From: Bacillus_AD sp047238185
Lineage (GTDB): Bacteria; Bacillota; Bacilli; Bacillales; DSM-1321
Reading direction: 5' to 3'
NCBI RefSeq assembly: GCF_047238185.1
Contig: NZ_JBDFMI010000001.1
Location: forward strand, 2,542,001-2,606,000
DNA length: 64,000 nt
Below the pieces are notes generated by a model. That model had not been told where the DNA came from. It was given only the letters and a program-made list of their open reading frames with translations, and did no database searches. The translations under genes and the position numbers were made by a program. Below are positions 34,309 to 43,198 of this stretch, one piece after another; position 1 is the stretch's first letter, and every line of letters starts with the position of its first letter.

Positions 34309-34617
34309 TTATTTCTCCATTTCAGCTAATTTGCTTCGCAATGCATCGAGCTCCTCTTCACTCATCTGGTCAAGCTGATTCAGTATTGAAGATTGATCTG
34401 CAGTACCTTCAGGCTGTGCATCATTTTGCTGCTCATTCGCTTTATTGCTGTCTTTCACATTGCGCTTTAATTCTTCATTCAACACTTTGCCCTGTTCCAC
34501 AGTAATTTCACCTTTTTTTATCAAAGTGTCCACAATTGCCTGTGATTTTTCATAAGTTGTCGCAACTGCTCCTATTCCTGCTAGCATTACTTTTTTCATT
34601 TCATCATTTAAGCCCAT
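34309..34617 (-). CDS. Phasin-like (PhaF-type) helical protein
   Basis: A 102-aa protein with an N-terminal amphipathic helix region (NDEMKKVMLAGIGAVATTYEKS) followed by KKGEITVEQGKVLNEELKRN, the pattern of short polyhydroxyalkanoate-synthesis-regulator/phasin proteins that often precede ABC1 kinase genes. The C-terminal part is acidic and low-complexity (QQNDAQPEGTADQ) and ends in a helix. ATG 34617 follows AAGGAGG. It is coupled to the UbiB-type kinase gene. No PHA genes are nearby, so granule binding is doubtful. Confidence 0.7.
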   Translation of the reverse strand: MGLNDEMKKVMLAGIGAVATTYEKSQAIVDTLIKKGEITVEQGKVLNEELKRNVKDSNKANEQQNDAQPEGTADQSSILNQLDQMSEEELDALRSKLAEMEK

Positions 34618-34740
34618 CAGTTATTCCTCCTTCAGAATTCAAAACTGGCTTTTTTGCTGGCCATGATTTTATGATCTCCCATGCGGTTTGCTGAAAAGTC
34701 CCATTAATGAAACTATTACTCTCTTATTGTAGTCTATTGC

Positions 34741-35523
34741 TCATATTGAATATAGATAGTTTGCGATTTTGTCGCCAATATGTCGAATTATCCTCTGTCC
34801 GTCATCTTCCCGCCTTAATCCTCCGGTTAGCACTGCGCAATATAAGGTTCGGTTCATGTAGGTAAAAATGGCGCAATCATTTTCTACACCTTCAATCTCC
34901 CCTGTTTTATTGGCAACCATTATTTCATCATCATGGATGAAATACGGTAGTTTATCCCTGAATTGTTGGTTTTCCAGTATATTTATCATCCATTTTTGGT
35001 TTTGACCATTCAAAAAAGAGGATTCGTTGATTAGCTTCAACGATTGGATTAAATCCTCTGAGCTGATCCAATTTTCCTTTCCAGCTTCCCGGCTGGCATA
35101 ATCCATCATTTTTCTTTCTAAAGATATTTGTCTCAGTCCCCACTTCTTGAAATCGTTCTGGCACCTCTCCAAGCCTAAGTGGTCAATGACCAAATTGGTA
35201 GCACAATTATCAGACACAACAATCATCAAGGAGAGGGCATCCACCAATGAAATGGTCCTTTGCTGCATGGATTGCAGGACACCTGCCCCCGGTACTTTAT
35301 CAGAGTCATGTATTTGCAAGGAATCTGATAAGTCCACCAGTCCCTGCTCATGAAGATGGAATGCTTCAATCAGAATCGGGACTTTTATAGTGCTGGCTGC
35401 TTTCATTGGAAGCTGGGCCTGATAGCCTACAGAATTTCCTCCTTCATGGATGGAAAAAGAAAACGTTCCTTCCAAGCCCTCTGCTGCATCCATCACTTGC
35501 CCATAGAGGTCGGTTAGATTCAT
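34741..35523 (-). CDS. Cytoplasmic class-A beta-lactamase-fold serine hydrolase
   Basis: A 260-aa protein with all active-site elements of class A penicillin-recognising enzymes: nucleophile motif STIK (Ser44, Lys47), SDN (104-106), a Glu-Asn pair in the omega-loop position (GKENW, about 148-152) and KTG (206-208). It has no signal peptide, so it should act in the cytoplasm, where beta-lactamases do not normally work. Its ATG overlaps the ykfD stop (ATGA), so it is the last gene of the dpp-ykf muropeptide operon. A role in hydrolysing imported murein peptides or D-amino-acid bonds is inferred from this context. Confidence 0.8.
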   Translation of the reverse strand: MNLTDLYGQVMDAAEGLEGTFSFSIHEGGNSVGYQAQLPMKAASTIKVPILIEAFHLHEQGLVDLSDSLQIHDSDKVPGAGVLQSMQQRTISLVDALSLMIVVSDNCATNLVIDHLGLERCQNDFKKWGLRQISLERKMMDYASREAGKENWISSEDLIQSLKLINESSFLNGQNQKWMINILENQQFRDKLPYFIHDDEIMVANKTGEIEGVENDCAIFTYMNRTLYCAVLTGGLRREDDGQRIIRHIGDKIANYLYSI

Positions 35524-36533
35524 TGGATCACCGCCATCATTTTATTTTTTGTATCAGCATCAACAACACTTTCATCGTATAAATGGCAGGCGACGAAATG
35601 GTCAGTTTCCACTTCCTTCCATTTCGGTTTATGTATAGAACAACACTCCATTGCGAATCTGCATCTAGTTCTGAATGTGCAGCCGCTCGGCGGATCTACC
35701 GGACTGGGCAGCTCGCCCTTCAGAATGATCCTTTCCCTTTGTTCCTCTAAGTCCGGATCAGGAATCGGAATCGCCGATAACAGGGCCTGTGTGTAGGGGT
35801 GATAAGGTTTTTCATAAAGCGAAGAGCTCCCGGCCACTTCAACCATGTGGCCTAGGTACATGACACCGATTCGATCGCTGATTTGCTTTACCATGGACAA
35901 ATCATGCGCAATGAACAAAAACGTCAAGCCTTTTTCCATCTGGACTTTTTTCAATAAATTCATCACCTGTGCCTGCACAGAGACATCCAAAGCAGAAATA
36001 GGCTCATCTGCAATAATAAACTCTGGATTAAGCGCCAGCGACCTGGCTATTCCGATCCGCTGCCTCTGGCCGCCGCTGAACTCGTGCGGATACCGATTGG
36101 CATGATCCTTGCTAAGTCCGACATCCTCCAATAATTGCCCGATCACCTGCATTTTTTCCTTCTTGTTGCGATAAAGCCCATGGACCTCCATCGGTTCCGC
36201 AATCAGCTCAGCAACGGTAGAGCGCGGATTTAATGAAGCATATGGATCTTGGAAAATCATCTGCATTTTTCGATGAAAGGAAAATTTCTCTTTAGCGTTC
36301 ATCCGTTTCAGGTTTTTGCCGTCATATATCACTTCTCCCTCTGAGGGTTCATACAGGCCGATGACTGTCCTGCCTAATGTCGATTTTCCACAGCCCGATT
36401 CCCCGACAATGCCAAAGGTTTCACCTTTGTAGATGTGAAGGCTTACTCCATCAACCGCTTTCAATTGAAGGCCTTTATTCAATGAAAAGTATTTTTTGAG
36501 AGAATTGATTTTCAACAGGACTTCTTTTGTCAT
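35520..36533 (-). CDS. ykfD: Oligopeptide ABC importer ATPase YkfD (OppF/DppF type)
   Basis: The second ATPase of the murein-peptide importer, about 337 aa. Walker A is GESGCGKSTLGRT, the signature is FSGGQRQRIGIARSL, Walker B EFIIADEPISALDVS, and the C-terminal OppF-type extension carries SGCTFRTRCRFAMECC, a Cys cluster typical of these ATPases that can hold an iron-sulfur cluster. ATG 36533 overlaps the ykfC stop (ATGA) with GGGAGG inside ykfC; the longer frame upstream is not the start. It would pair with DppD to form the ATPase heterodimer. Confidence 0.88.
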   Translation of the reverse strand: MTKEVLLKINSLKKYFSLNKGLQLKAVDGVSLHIYKGETFGIVGESGCGKSTLGRTVIGLYEPSEGEVIYDGKNLKRMNAKEKFSFHRKMQMIFQDPYASLNPRSTVAELIAEPMEVHGLYRNKKEKMQVIGQLLEDVGLSKDHANRYPHEFSGGQRQRIGIARSLALNPEFIIADEPISALDVSVQAQVMNLLKKVQMEKGLTFLFIAHDLSMVKQISDRIGVMYLGHMVEVAGSSSLYEKPYHPYTQALLSAIPIPDPDLEEQRERIILKGELPSPVDPPSGCTFRTRCRFAMECCSIHKPKWKEVETDHFVACHLYDESVVDADTKNKMMAVIQ

Positions 36534-37450
36534 TTTGCAGCCTCCCTTGTGTATCTTCTCACCGCACACAGCTCTTTTTCATACTCCATCCCTTTTAATG
36601 GAATGATTTCTACGTTTTTTCCTGTCTTTGGGGCATGGATAATGTGTTCATTTCCATAATAAAAGGCTACATGATGAATTTCCCCTTTTCCTTCTTCATA
36701 GGCAAAAAACAAAAGATCGCCTGGCTCCATTTCTTCTAAAGGGATGCTGTCTCCTTTAACAGCTTGGTCATGCGCATCTCGAGGAATAATATAGCCGTTG
36801 GCTCTGCACATATTATAGGTGAAGCCTGAACAATCGTACCCAAATGCACTCATCCCTCCCCATAAGTAAGGCAAACCGACGAAAACTTCAGCAGAGGATA
36901 ATATATCTCCTCCTTTTCCTGGGACCATCTCATGGAATGCCGGGAAAAGTGACGCATCCTTCTTTAATATCTGCGCAAGGCCTTTCGGAGTATGGACAAG
37001 TATCTTTTCATTTTTGGTGCCGGCAACCCTAAAGCACGTGCCATAGCTGACAGTCCATTCACTCTCGTCGCCAAATACTACTTTAGCCCTTTGGTTCCGG
37101 ACCATCGCTACAGGCAGTCCAGCTACATTCTCCATTAACGCAGACAGCTGGCATGAGGGAATCCAGCCTGGATAGCCATCCGGATTTTTGGAAGACGGCT
37201 GGCTTGGAATTAGTACTGAACACCATTCATCCTTTTCCTCAAGGAGAATGACCTCCTCATTGAATAAAACCTGGGTTTGGACACGATTGCCCTCACATAA
37301 ATCAAGCAACTGGCCATAATCAAGGCTGCCGATCCATTTCTCCACATCGGCAGAAGATGAAATAGCCTCTCGGTCAACATCCCGGGAGCTTTCGGCATTT
37401 GTCCAGACAGTCGCTACAGGTACATTCACCATTCTTCTTTCCTTATTCAT
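36530..37450 (-). CDS. ykfC: Gamma-D-glutamyl-L-diamino-acid endopeptidase YkfC (NlpC/P60)
   Basis: A 306-aa cytoplasmic NlpC/P60 cysteine peptidase that splits L-Ala-gamma-D-Glu from the diamino acid of murein peptides. Two SH3b-like modules precede the catalytic domain. The catalytic Cys is in GYDCSGFTYNMCRANG (about 205-220), the first His in GEIHHVAFYYG, and the third polar residue is the His of EHIIHAPKTG. No signal peptide is present, which fits recycling inside the cell. ATG 37450 has AAAGGAG 6 bases upstream and overlaps ykfB by 8 bases. Its product is the substrate of YkfB. Confidence 0.9.
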   Translation of the reverse strand: MNKERRMVNVPVATVWTNAESSRDVDREAISSSADVEKWIGSLDYGQLLDLCEGNRVQTQVLFNEEVILLEEKDEWCSVLIPSQPSSKNPDGYPGWIPSCQLSALMENVAGLPVAMVRNQRAKVVFGDESEWTVSYGTCFRVAGTKNEKILVHTPKGLAQILKKDASLFPAFHEMVPGKGGDILSSAEVFVGLPYLWGGMSAFGYDCSGFTYNMCRANGYIIPRDAHDQAVKGDSIPLEEMEPGDLLFFAYEEGKGEIHHVAFYYGNEHIIHAPKTGKNVEIIPLKGMEYEKELCAVRRYTREAAK

Positions 37451-38543
37451 AGGAAACTCCTTTCAATCCATTGATAGTTAAGATGCCCATGCCTGGCCGG
37501 TCTGCAAAGGAGATGTGCCGGCCATCATAACTGATTCCGCCATCCAATGGATCAGATTTGAGCATCAAGGCGGCATCCAGGTCAAAACGGGTAATATTTT
37601 TTTGGCTGGCTGCAAGATGGGCTGCAGCCGTCAAACCAAGCTTCGTTTCGATCATGCTGCCAATCATGCATTCCACTCCGCATAACTCTGCCATTTTATT
37701 GATTTGAAGGGCATTTTGAATGCCGCCGCATTTCATTAATTTGATATTGATCAAATCAGCGCTTCTCGTTTTCAAAACTTCAAAAGCATCTTGAAGGCTG
37801 AAAACACTCTCATCAGCCATAATGGGCGTTTCTACGGCATTAGTCACCATCCTCAAGCCTTGTATATCCTCTCTATGGACCGGCTGTTCTATTAATTCGA
37901 TTCCAAGGCCTGAATCCTCCAACTTTCTGATGGTTTGGATTGCAGCCTTGACTGACCATCCTTGGTTTGCATCCAGACGAATGTTAACGTCTTTTCCCAC
38001 TGACTGGCGGATCGTCTTGATTCTTTCCACATCTAACAAAGGCTCATCTTTACCAACCTTTACTTTCAGGACATTAAACCCTTTCAGGCAGTAACTCTCG
38101 GCATCCTTCCCCATTTCAGCTGGTGAATTAACGCTGACAGTGAAATCTGTTTCTAGTGTATTCCGGTATCCTCCCAGATACTGATAGAGAGGAAGATTGG
38201 CAGATTGCGCCAAACAATCGTAAAGAGCCATATCGACAGCTGCTTTAGCTGATGGGTTGCCTACTAAAGAACGTTCAATCAAATGAAATATCTTTTCAAA
38301 ATGGAGGGCATTTTGCCCGAGAAGGACTGGCTTTAAGACTTGCTCGATTGCTCCGGCTATCCCTGGCAAGCTATCGCCAGTTATGACATGCGTCGGAGGA
38401 GCCTCACCCCAACCTGTAATGCCATTGTCACACTGTATTTTCACCACTATGCTCTCCGCTTGCAGTACTGTACGCAATGCTGTTTTGAATGGTTTAACCA
38501 ACGGCACTGATAGCCGGCTTATCTCTATTTGTTCTATAATCAT
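37443..38543 (-). CDS. ykfB: L-Ala-D/L-Glu epimerase YkfB (enolase superfamily)
   Basis: A 366-aa member of the enolase superfamily that turns L-Ala-D-Glu into L-Ala-L-Glu so that ordinary peptidases can use it. Visible features are the KxK acid-base motif in NVLKVKVGKDE (about 160), metal ligands Asp in RLDANQGW (about 190), Glu in ELIEQPV (about 218) and Asp in MADESVF (about 243), and the opposite Lys in INIKLMKCGG (about 267). ATG 38543 follows AAGGGGG. It lies between ykfA and ykfC in the canonical order. Confidence 0.92.
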   Translation of the reverse strand: MIIEQIEISRLSVPLVKPFKTALRTVLQAESIVVKIQCDNGITGWGEAPPTHVITGDSLPGIAGAIEQVLKPVLLGQNALHFEKIFHLIERSLVGNPSAKAAVDMALYDCLAQSANLPLYQYLGGYRNTLETDFTVSVNSPAEMGKDAESYCLKGFNVLKVKVGKDEPLLDVERIKTIRQSVGKDVNIRLDANQGWSVKAAIQTIRKLEDSGLGIELIEQPVHREDIQGLRMVTNAVETPIMADESVFSLQDAFEVLKTRSADLINIKLMKCGGIQNALQINKMAELCGVECMIGSMIETKLGLTAAAHLAASQKNITRFDLDAALMLKSDPLDGGISYDGRHISFADRPGMGILTINGLKGVSYE

Positions 38544-38573
38544 GAGCCATCCCCCTTTTGAACTTAGACTATG

Positions 38574-39500
38574 TTAATCGGAAATACCTGATTCTATTAC
38601 CAATTTGCGTTCGGAAGTATCCATTTCAGCGATTGTGCCAAGAGGCATGCCTATATGGGGAGAACAATGCCCCATTTTCAACCCTTTGAGCGCCGGCTTG
38701 CCGATCCTTTGAATATATTCATCCAATACTTCGTCAAGTGATCGTGTTTTCGCCCGATCCCCCGGCTCACAATTTTGAAAATCCCCCAGTACGATCCCCT
38801 GCACATCCTCCAGTTTTCCTGCCATCCATAACTGGTTCAGCATTCGGTCAATATTCCGCGGCTCTTCATTAATATCTTCAAAGAATAATAGCTTCCCTTT
38901 CGTATCAATTTCGTAATCCGTTCCTAGTGTACTCACTAACAAACAAAGATTTCCGCCGACTAATTCCCCTTTCGCATAGCCCGGATATGCCGCTTCGATT
39001 GATGAAATGCTTTCATCATAAACAATCGCTTCCGAATGGAATAGTTGCTTGAAATAGGCGGATGATTGTTCACTCCATTTGTCCTTCCCCATATCCGATG
39101 CAACCATCGGCCCATGGAAGGTAATTAATCCGCTTTTTTGGCGAATACTCGTGTGCAGAAATGTCAGATCGCTGTAGCCCCAAAATATTTTAGGATTTTC
39201 CCCTATCAACTCATAATCCAAAAGACTGGCAATTCTTCCAGTCCCATAACCTCCGCACGCAGAAACAATTGCCTGGACCTCCGGATCTTGGAACATCGCG
39301 TTTACATCTTCGGCCCTGTCCCGGTCATTGCCGGCCAAATAGCCTTTTTCTTCAAACACATGCTTTCCAAGCTTCACTTTTAATCCCAACTGCTTTAGAT
39401 ATTCTATCCCTGACAGAAGATTCATCTGATCCGGAGGGCTCGCTGGGGCGATAATGCCCACCGTATCTCCAGCAGCCAGCTTCTTAGGTTTTTTATACAT
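38574..39500 (-). CDS. ykfA: Murein-peptide LD-carboxypeptidase YkfA (S66 family)
   Basis: A 308-aa serine peptidase of the LdcA/MccF group that removes the terminal D-Ala of murein tetrapeptides. The nucleophile Ser is in FWGYSDLTFLHTS, the Glu of the triad is in LLFFEDINEEPRNIDRM, and the His is in MGHCSPHIGMPLG near the C-terminus. The opening DTVGIIAPASPPDQ is diagnostic. I chose ATG 39500 (MYKKPKK) with AAAGGGG 8 bases upstream; the frame runs 26 codons further into the hairpin after dppE. No signal peptide, consistent with cytoplasmic recycling. Confidence 0.88.
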   Translation of the reverse strand: MYKKPKKLAAGDTVGIIAPASPPDQMNLLSGIEYLKQLGLKVKLGKHVFEEKGYLAGNDRDRAEDVNAMFQDPEVQAIVSACGGYGTGRIASLLDYELIGENPKIFWGYSDLTFLHTSIRQKSGLITFHGPMVASDMGKDKWSEQSSAYFKQLFHSEAIVYDESISSIEAAYPGYAKGELVGGNLCLLVSTLGTDYEIDTKGKLLFFEDINEEPRNIDRMLNQLWMAGKLEDVQGIVLGDFQNCEPGDRAKTRSLDEVLDEYIQRIGKPALKGLKMGHCSPHIGMPLGTIAEMDTSERKLVIESGISD

Positions 39501-39530
39501 TTGGATTTCCCCTTTCATGTAGAAATAGAG

Positions 39531-39567
39531 AGCAAGGGATGTTCCAGTAGACTGAACATCCCTTGCT
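39531..39567 (-). promoter_or_regulatory. Intercistronic hairpin between dppE and ykfA
   Basis: AGCAAGGGATGTTC (39531-39544) pairs perfectly with GAACATCCCTTGCT (39554-39567), 14 bp. There is no T run after it on the minus strand. It probably stabilises the dppE message or lowers read-through into ykfABCD. A small ATCCATCATGATGGAT palindrome lies beside it (about 39570-39585). Confidence 0.65.
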
Positions 39568-39594
39568 AGATCCATCATGATGGATGCTATATTT

Positions 39595-41208
39595 CTACTC
39601 TTTCTTATCGGCCCATTTCAAATCCATATAACCGACTGGATGATACACAATTCCAGTGACCTTTTCATTTACAATATGCGGCTGATTATAAAAATGGATC
39701 GGGATGATCGGCAATTCTTCCATCAAGATTTTTTCTGCTTCGTACATATCGGCAAATCGCTTACTTTCATCCGCTTCCGCTTTTGCCGACTTGATCAAGG
39801 CATCATATTTTGCATTGCTCCAGCCTGTTCTGTTCATGCTGTGCCCCGTCTGGAAACTCTCCAGAAAATTGATCGGATCTGCATAATCCGGCAAGAAGGA
39901 GCTTCTGCTGAACTGGAACTCAAGATTGGATTGCTTCTCACTGAACACATTCCATTCCATATTCGCCAGTTTCACATCGACGCCAATATTCTGCTTCAGC
40001 ATTTGTTGAACTGTCTCGGCGATTTTTTGGTGATTGGGGCTTGTGCTGTATGTCAAAGTGACCTCCGGCAGCTTATTGTACCCTTCTTCTTTCATCCCTT
40101 TTTCCAACAACTTCTTCGCTTCATTTACATCTGTCTTCAGCAAATCCCCATTCGTTTCCCTGAAGTCATTTCCTTTATCATCCTTCAACCCGTATGAAAC
40201 GAATCCATACGCCGGCTTTTCTTTGTTTTTTGTGACGAAATCAACAATTTGCTGTTGATCTATAGCCATAGCAAATGCTTTTCTGATATTCACATTCTGA
40301 AATGGAGCTTTATTGACATTAAAGCGATAAAAATACGTACCGCCCTGATCGACAACATCGACTTTATTTTCTTTATACAGTTTTTCACTCAAATCGGACG
40401 GCACAGAACTGCTGTCCAGCTCACCTCTTTGAAACATTTGGTACTCAGTAGTCGGATCACTGACAATTGCCCAATGCACTTCATCCAACTTCACATTTTT
40501 GGCATCCCAGTACTGGTCATTGCGCTTCATATTGAAGGAAGTGCCTTGCTTCCATTCACTCAGCATGAACGGGCCATTCGACACAAACGTATCGGCGGAG
40601 TTGAACCATTTAGGATTTTTTTCGGCTGCCTTTTGATTGATCGGGAAAAAGGCCGGATTCGTAATCACATTGATGAAATAAGCCTGCGGCGCCTCCAAAG
40701 TCACCTCCAGCGTTTTTTCACCTACCGCTTTTACGCCTACATCCTCCACTTTGCCTTTTCCGCTATTGAATGCTTCTCCCCCTTTGATAAAGTTCCCCAA
40801 AAAGGAAGCTTCGGAACCAGTCTTTGGGTCAAGCAATCGCTTCCATGCATACTCGAAGTCACCTGCTGTGACCGAATCGCCATTCGACCATTTCGCCTTA
40901 TCCCTAATATGGAAGGTATACACCTTTCCATCATCGGACACATCCCACTTTTCTGCCATGGCAGGCTTTGGCTCATTATTCTTATCTAGACGGACCATCC
41001 CTTCCATTAAGTTATTCAATGGATTCCATGAGACGGAATCGAACCCAATTGGCGGATCAAACGATTTTGGTGAATCGCCATTATTCAGATACAGTATTTT
41101 TTTCTCTTTCCCCCCGTCTTTTGGTTTGCCGGCACTTTCATTGGCTGTACAGGCAGCCATCATAAAGACAAGAACACACATGGACAAAATGGACAGAACC
41201 TTCCTCAT
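39595..41208 (-). CDS. dppE: Murein-peptide/dipeptide-binding lipoprotein DppE
   Basis: A 537-aa family-5 solute-binding protein. The lipoprotein signal MRKVLSILSMCVLVFMMAAC ends in the lipobox MAAC (Cys20). The mature part starts with a charged linker and then LNNGDSPKSFDPP, followed by AWKRLLDPKTGSEASFLGNF and NIRKAFAMAIDQQQIV, characteristic of OppA/DppE proteins. In B. subtilis DppE binds murein tripeptide. It lies in the operon between dppD and ykfA and is followed by a strong hairpin. ATG 41208 follows AAGGGGG. Confidence 0.9.
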   Translation of the reverse strand: MRKVLSILSMCVLVFMMAACTANESAGKPKDGGKEKKILYLNNGDSPKSFDPPIGFDSVSWNPLNNLMEGMVRLDKNNEPKPAMAEKWDVSDDGKVYTFHIRDKAKWSNGDSVTAGDFEYAWKRLLDPKTGSEASFLGNFIKGGEAFNSGKGKVEDVGVKAVGEKTLEVTLEAPQAYFINVITNPAFFPINQKAAEKNPKWFNSADTFVSNGPFMLSEWKQGTSFNMKRNDQYWDAKNVKLDEVHWAIVSDPTTEYQMFQRGELDSSSVPSDLSEKLYKENKVDVVDQGGTYFYRFNVNKAPFQNVNIRKAFAMAIDQQQIVDFVTKNKEKPAYGFVSYGLKDDKGNDFRETNGDLLKTDVNEAKKLLEKGMKEEGYNKLPEVTLTYSTSPNHQKIAETVQQMLKQNIGVDVKLANMEWNVFSEKQSNLEFQFSRSSFLPDYADPINFLESFQTGHSMNRTGWSNAKYDALIKSAKAEADESKRFADMYEAEKILMEELPIIPIHFYNQPHIVNEKVTGIVYHPVGYMDLKWADKKE

Positions 41209-41246
41209 ATAAAAACCCCCTTAATACAAGATATTTATGTTAGCTT

Positions 41247-42236
41247 TCATTGCTGAATGACTTTTGCTCTCTGGTCCAGCAGCCAGCAGTCGGCATGATG
41301 CTGGCCATCTAATGAAACTCTGGACGGATACACTTTCTCGCATACAACCATTGTATGCGGACATCTCGGTGCAAAAGCACATCCCTCCGGCGGCGAAAAT
41401 AAATCCGGAGGAGAACCCGGTATTGGAGTCAGTTCCTCTCCGCTTTTGTCTACCCTCGGAACGGACTGGAGAAGTCCTTTCGTGTATGGATGCTGCGGAC
41501 GATAGAAAATATCCCGTTTTGTTCCTTCTTCGATGATTTTCCCTGCATACATAACTGCGACGCGGTCGGCAACTGAAGCAACCACTCCAAGGTCATGGGT
41601 AATTAAAATGATGCTTACTCCGGTCCTTTCCTGGATTTTCTTGAACAACTCCAATATTTGTGCCTGAATAGTCACATCAAGGGCTGTAGTCGGCTCATCC
41701 GCAATCAATATCTTCGGTTCACATACAAGGGCCATAGCTATTACTATACGCTGCCTCATACCGCCGCTAAATTCATGGGGATATTGCTTCATCCTCATTT
41801 CAGCATTGGGAATCCCGACGAGCCGCATCATTTCCAACGCTTTTTCCTTCGCTTGCTGCTTGGGGATCTTTTGATGCGATATGATTCCTTCTACCATTTG
41901 GCTTCCGATAGAAAGAGTTGGATTCAAAGCTGTCATAGGGTCCTGAAAAATCATGGCGATATCAGCCCCACGGATTTTCCGCATAGAACGGTCATCTATA
42001 TCCGTCAGATCGAGTTGATTGAACAAGATGCTTCCTTGATCAATCGAACTGGAATTTTCGGGAAGAAGCCCCATTATACTTTGGGATGTTACACTTTTGC
42101 CGGAGCCGGATTCACCGACGATTGCCAGTGTTTCGCCTTTATGTAAATCGAACGTTACACCGCGAACAGCCCTGATTCTTCCGCCATATGTCTTAAAAGA
42201 AACGTGAAGATTTTTAACCTCTAATATTTTTGCCAT
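41247..42236 (-). CDS. dppD: Dipeptide ABC importer ATPase DppD
   Basis: A 329-aa ATPase of the peptide/nickel family. Walker A is GESGSGKSVTSQS (about 40-52), the signature FSGGMRQRIVIAMAL, Walker B KILIADEPTTALDVT, and the C-terminal region has GCAFAPRCPHTMVVC, the Cys-containing extension of OppD/DppD proteins. ATG 42236 is preceded by AGGAGG that contains the dppC stop codon, a tight coupling. It works with YkfD and the DppB/DppC channel. Confidence 0.9.
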   Translation of the reverse strand: MAKILEVKNLHVSFKTYGGRIRAVRGVTFDLHKGETLAIVGESGSGKSVTSQSIMGLLPENSSSIDQGSILFNQLDLTDIDDRSMRKIRGADIAMIFQDPMTALNPTLSIGSQMVEGIISHQKIPKQQAKEKALEMMRLVGIPNAEMRMKQYPHEFSGGMRQRIVIAMALVCEPKILIADEPTTALDVTIQAQILELFKKIQERTGVSIILITHDLGVVASVADRVAVMYAGKIIEEGTKRDIFYRPQHPYTKGLLQSVPRVDKSGEELTPIPGSPPDLFSPPEGCAFAPRCPHTMVVCEKVYPSRVSLDGQHHADCWLLDQRAKVIQQ

Positions 42237-42238
42237 AG

Positions 42239-43198
42239 TTACCTCCTAAGCTTAGGATCTAAGGAATCCTGAAGCCCGTCTCCTAGCACATTGAAGCTGA
42301 ACATCGTAAGTGATATAAAAAGTGCTGGAAAAAACAGCCTCCACCAATATCCGGATAGGATAACCGAGAGCGCATCATTCGCCATCGAACCCCAGCTAGC
42401 CATCGGCGACTGAATGCCTAAACCAAGAAAGCTCAGGAAGGCTTCAGCAAAAATGGCGGATGGAACGGTCAATGTCATCTGCACAATTATCAATCCCATT
42501 GCATTCGGCAGCAGATTCTTCCTTATAATTCTCTTAGTGCTGGTTCCAAACGTTTTGGAAGCGAGTACAAATTCATAATTCTTAATCTGCAGCACCTGGC
42601 CGCGCACCATCCTCGCCATGCCGACCCACCCTGTCACAGACAGTGCAAGGATAATGGTCCCCATCCCTGGGCCCATCACAACCATCAAAAGGATGACAAC
42701 CAACAAATAAGGAAGGCCATAAAGCACTTCAACAATCCTCATCATGACAGCATCCGTCTTTCCTCCCTTATAGCCTGATATGCCGCCCCAGACCACTCCG
42801 ATGAAAAAATCGATCAAAGCGGCCATAAAACCGACAAACAGAGAAATACGGGCCCCGTACCATGTCCGGGTAAATACATCTCTTCCTAAATCGTCCGTGC
42901 CGAACCAATATTCAGCCGATGGAGGCAAATTCTGTTTTGTTAATTGCTGGCTCCCAACACTTCCGCTATGAGGGGAAATAAAAGGGCCAATAACCGCCAT
43001 GACAATCAGAACAATCAGAAAAAACAACCCGGCCATCGCCAATTTATTTGTTTTCAGCCTGAGCCAGGCATCCTGCCAGAACGATAGGCTTGGGCGCACT
43101 ATGGATTCTGCGCTATTTTTGAGGTTTGCAGAAGGAGTAAACCACTCATCAGGTATGTCAGGATTAGGTTTGATACTCTCTTTTTGTCCGATGATCAT
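42239..43198 (-). CDS. dppC: Dipeptide ABC importer permease DppC
   Basis: A 319-aa permease with an N-terminal cytoplasmic extension (about 1-50) and six membrane helices. The motif WFGTDDLGRDVFTRTWYGARISL (key residues GTDxLGRD) and the EAA-type loop with ASKTFGTSTKRIIRKNLLPN (about 210-230) are diagnostic of OppC/DppC. It starts at ATG 43198 directly after the dppB stop, with GGAGG inside dppB. Confidence 0.9.
   Translation of the reverse strand: MIIGQKESIKPNPDIPDEWFTPSANLKNSAESIVRPSLSFWQDAWLRLKTNKLAMAGLFFLIVLIVMAVIGPFISPHSGSVGSQQLTKQNLPPSAEYWFGTDDLGRDVFTRTWYGARISLFVGFMAALIDFFIGVVWGGISGYKGGKTDAVMMRIVEVLYGLPYLLVVILLMVVMGPGMGTIILALSVTGWVGMARMVRGQVLQIKNYEFVLASKTFGTSTKRIIRKNLLPNAMGLIIVQMTLTVPSAIFAEAFLSFLGLGIQSPMASWGSMANDALSVILSGYWWRLFFPALFISLTMFSFNVLGDGLQDSLDPKLRR

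Noticed and set aside
39577..40197. Long plus-strand open frame (206 codons) opposite dppE
   Set aside because: It lies wholly antisense to a clear lipoprotein gene, has Cys/Phe/Ile-rich shadow composition and no ribosome-binding site.
40249..40989. Plus-strand open frame of 246 codons opposite dppE
   Set aside because: Antisense shadow of the same well-supported gene; composition rich in His, Cys and Ile as expected for a reverse frame.
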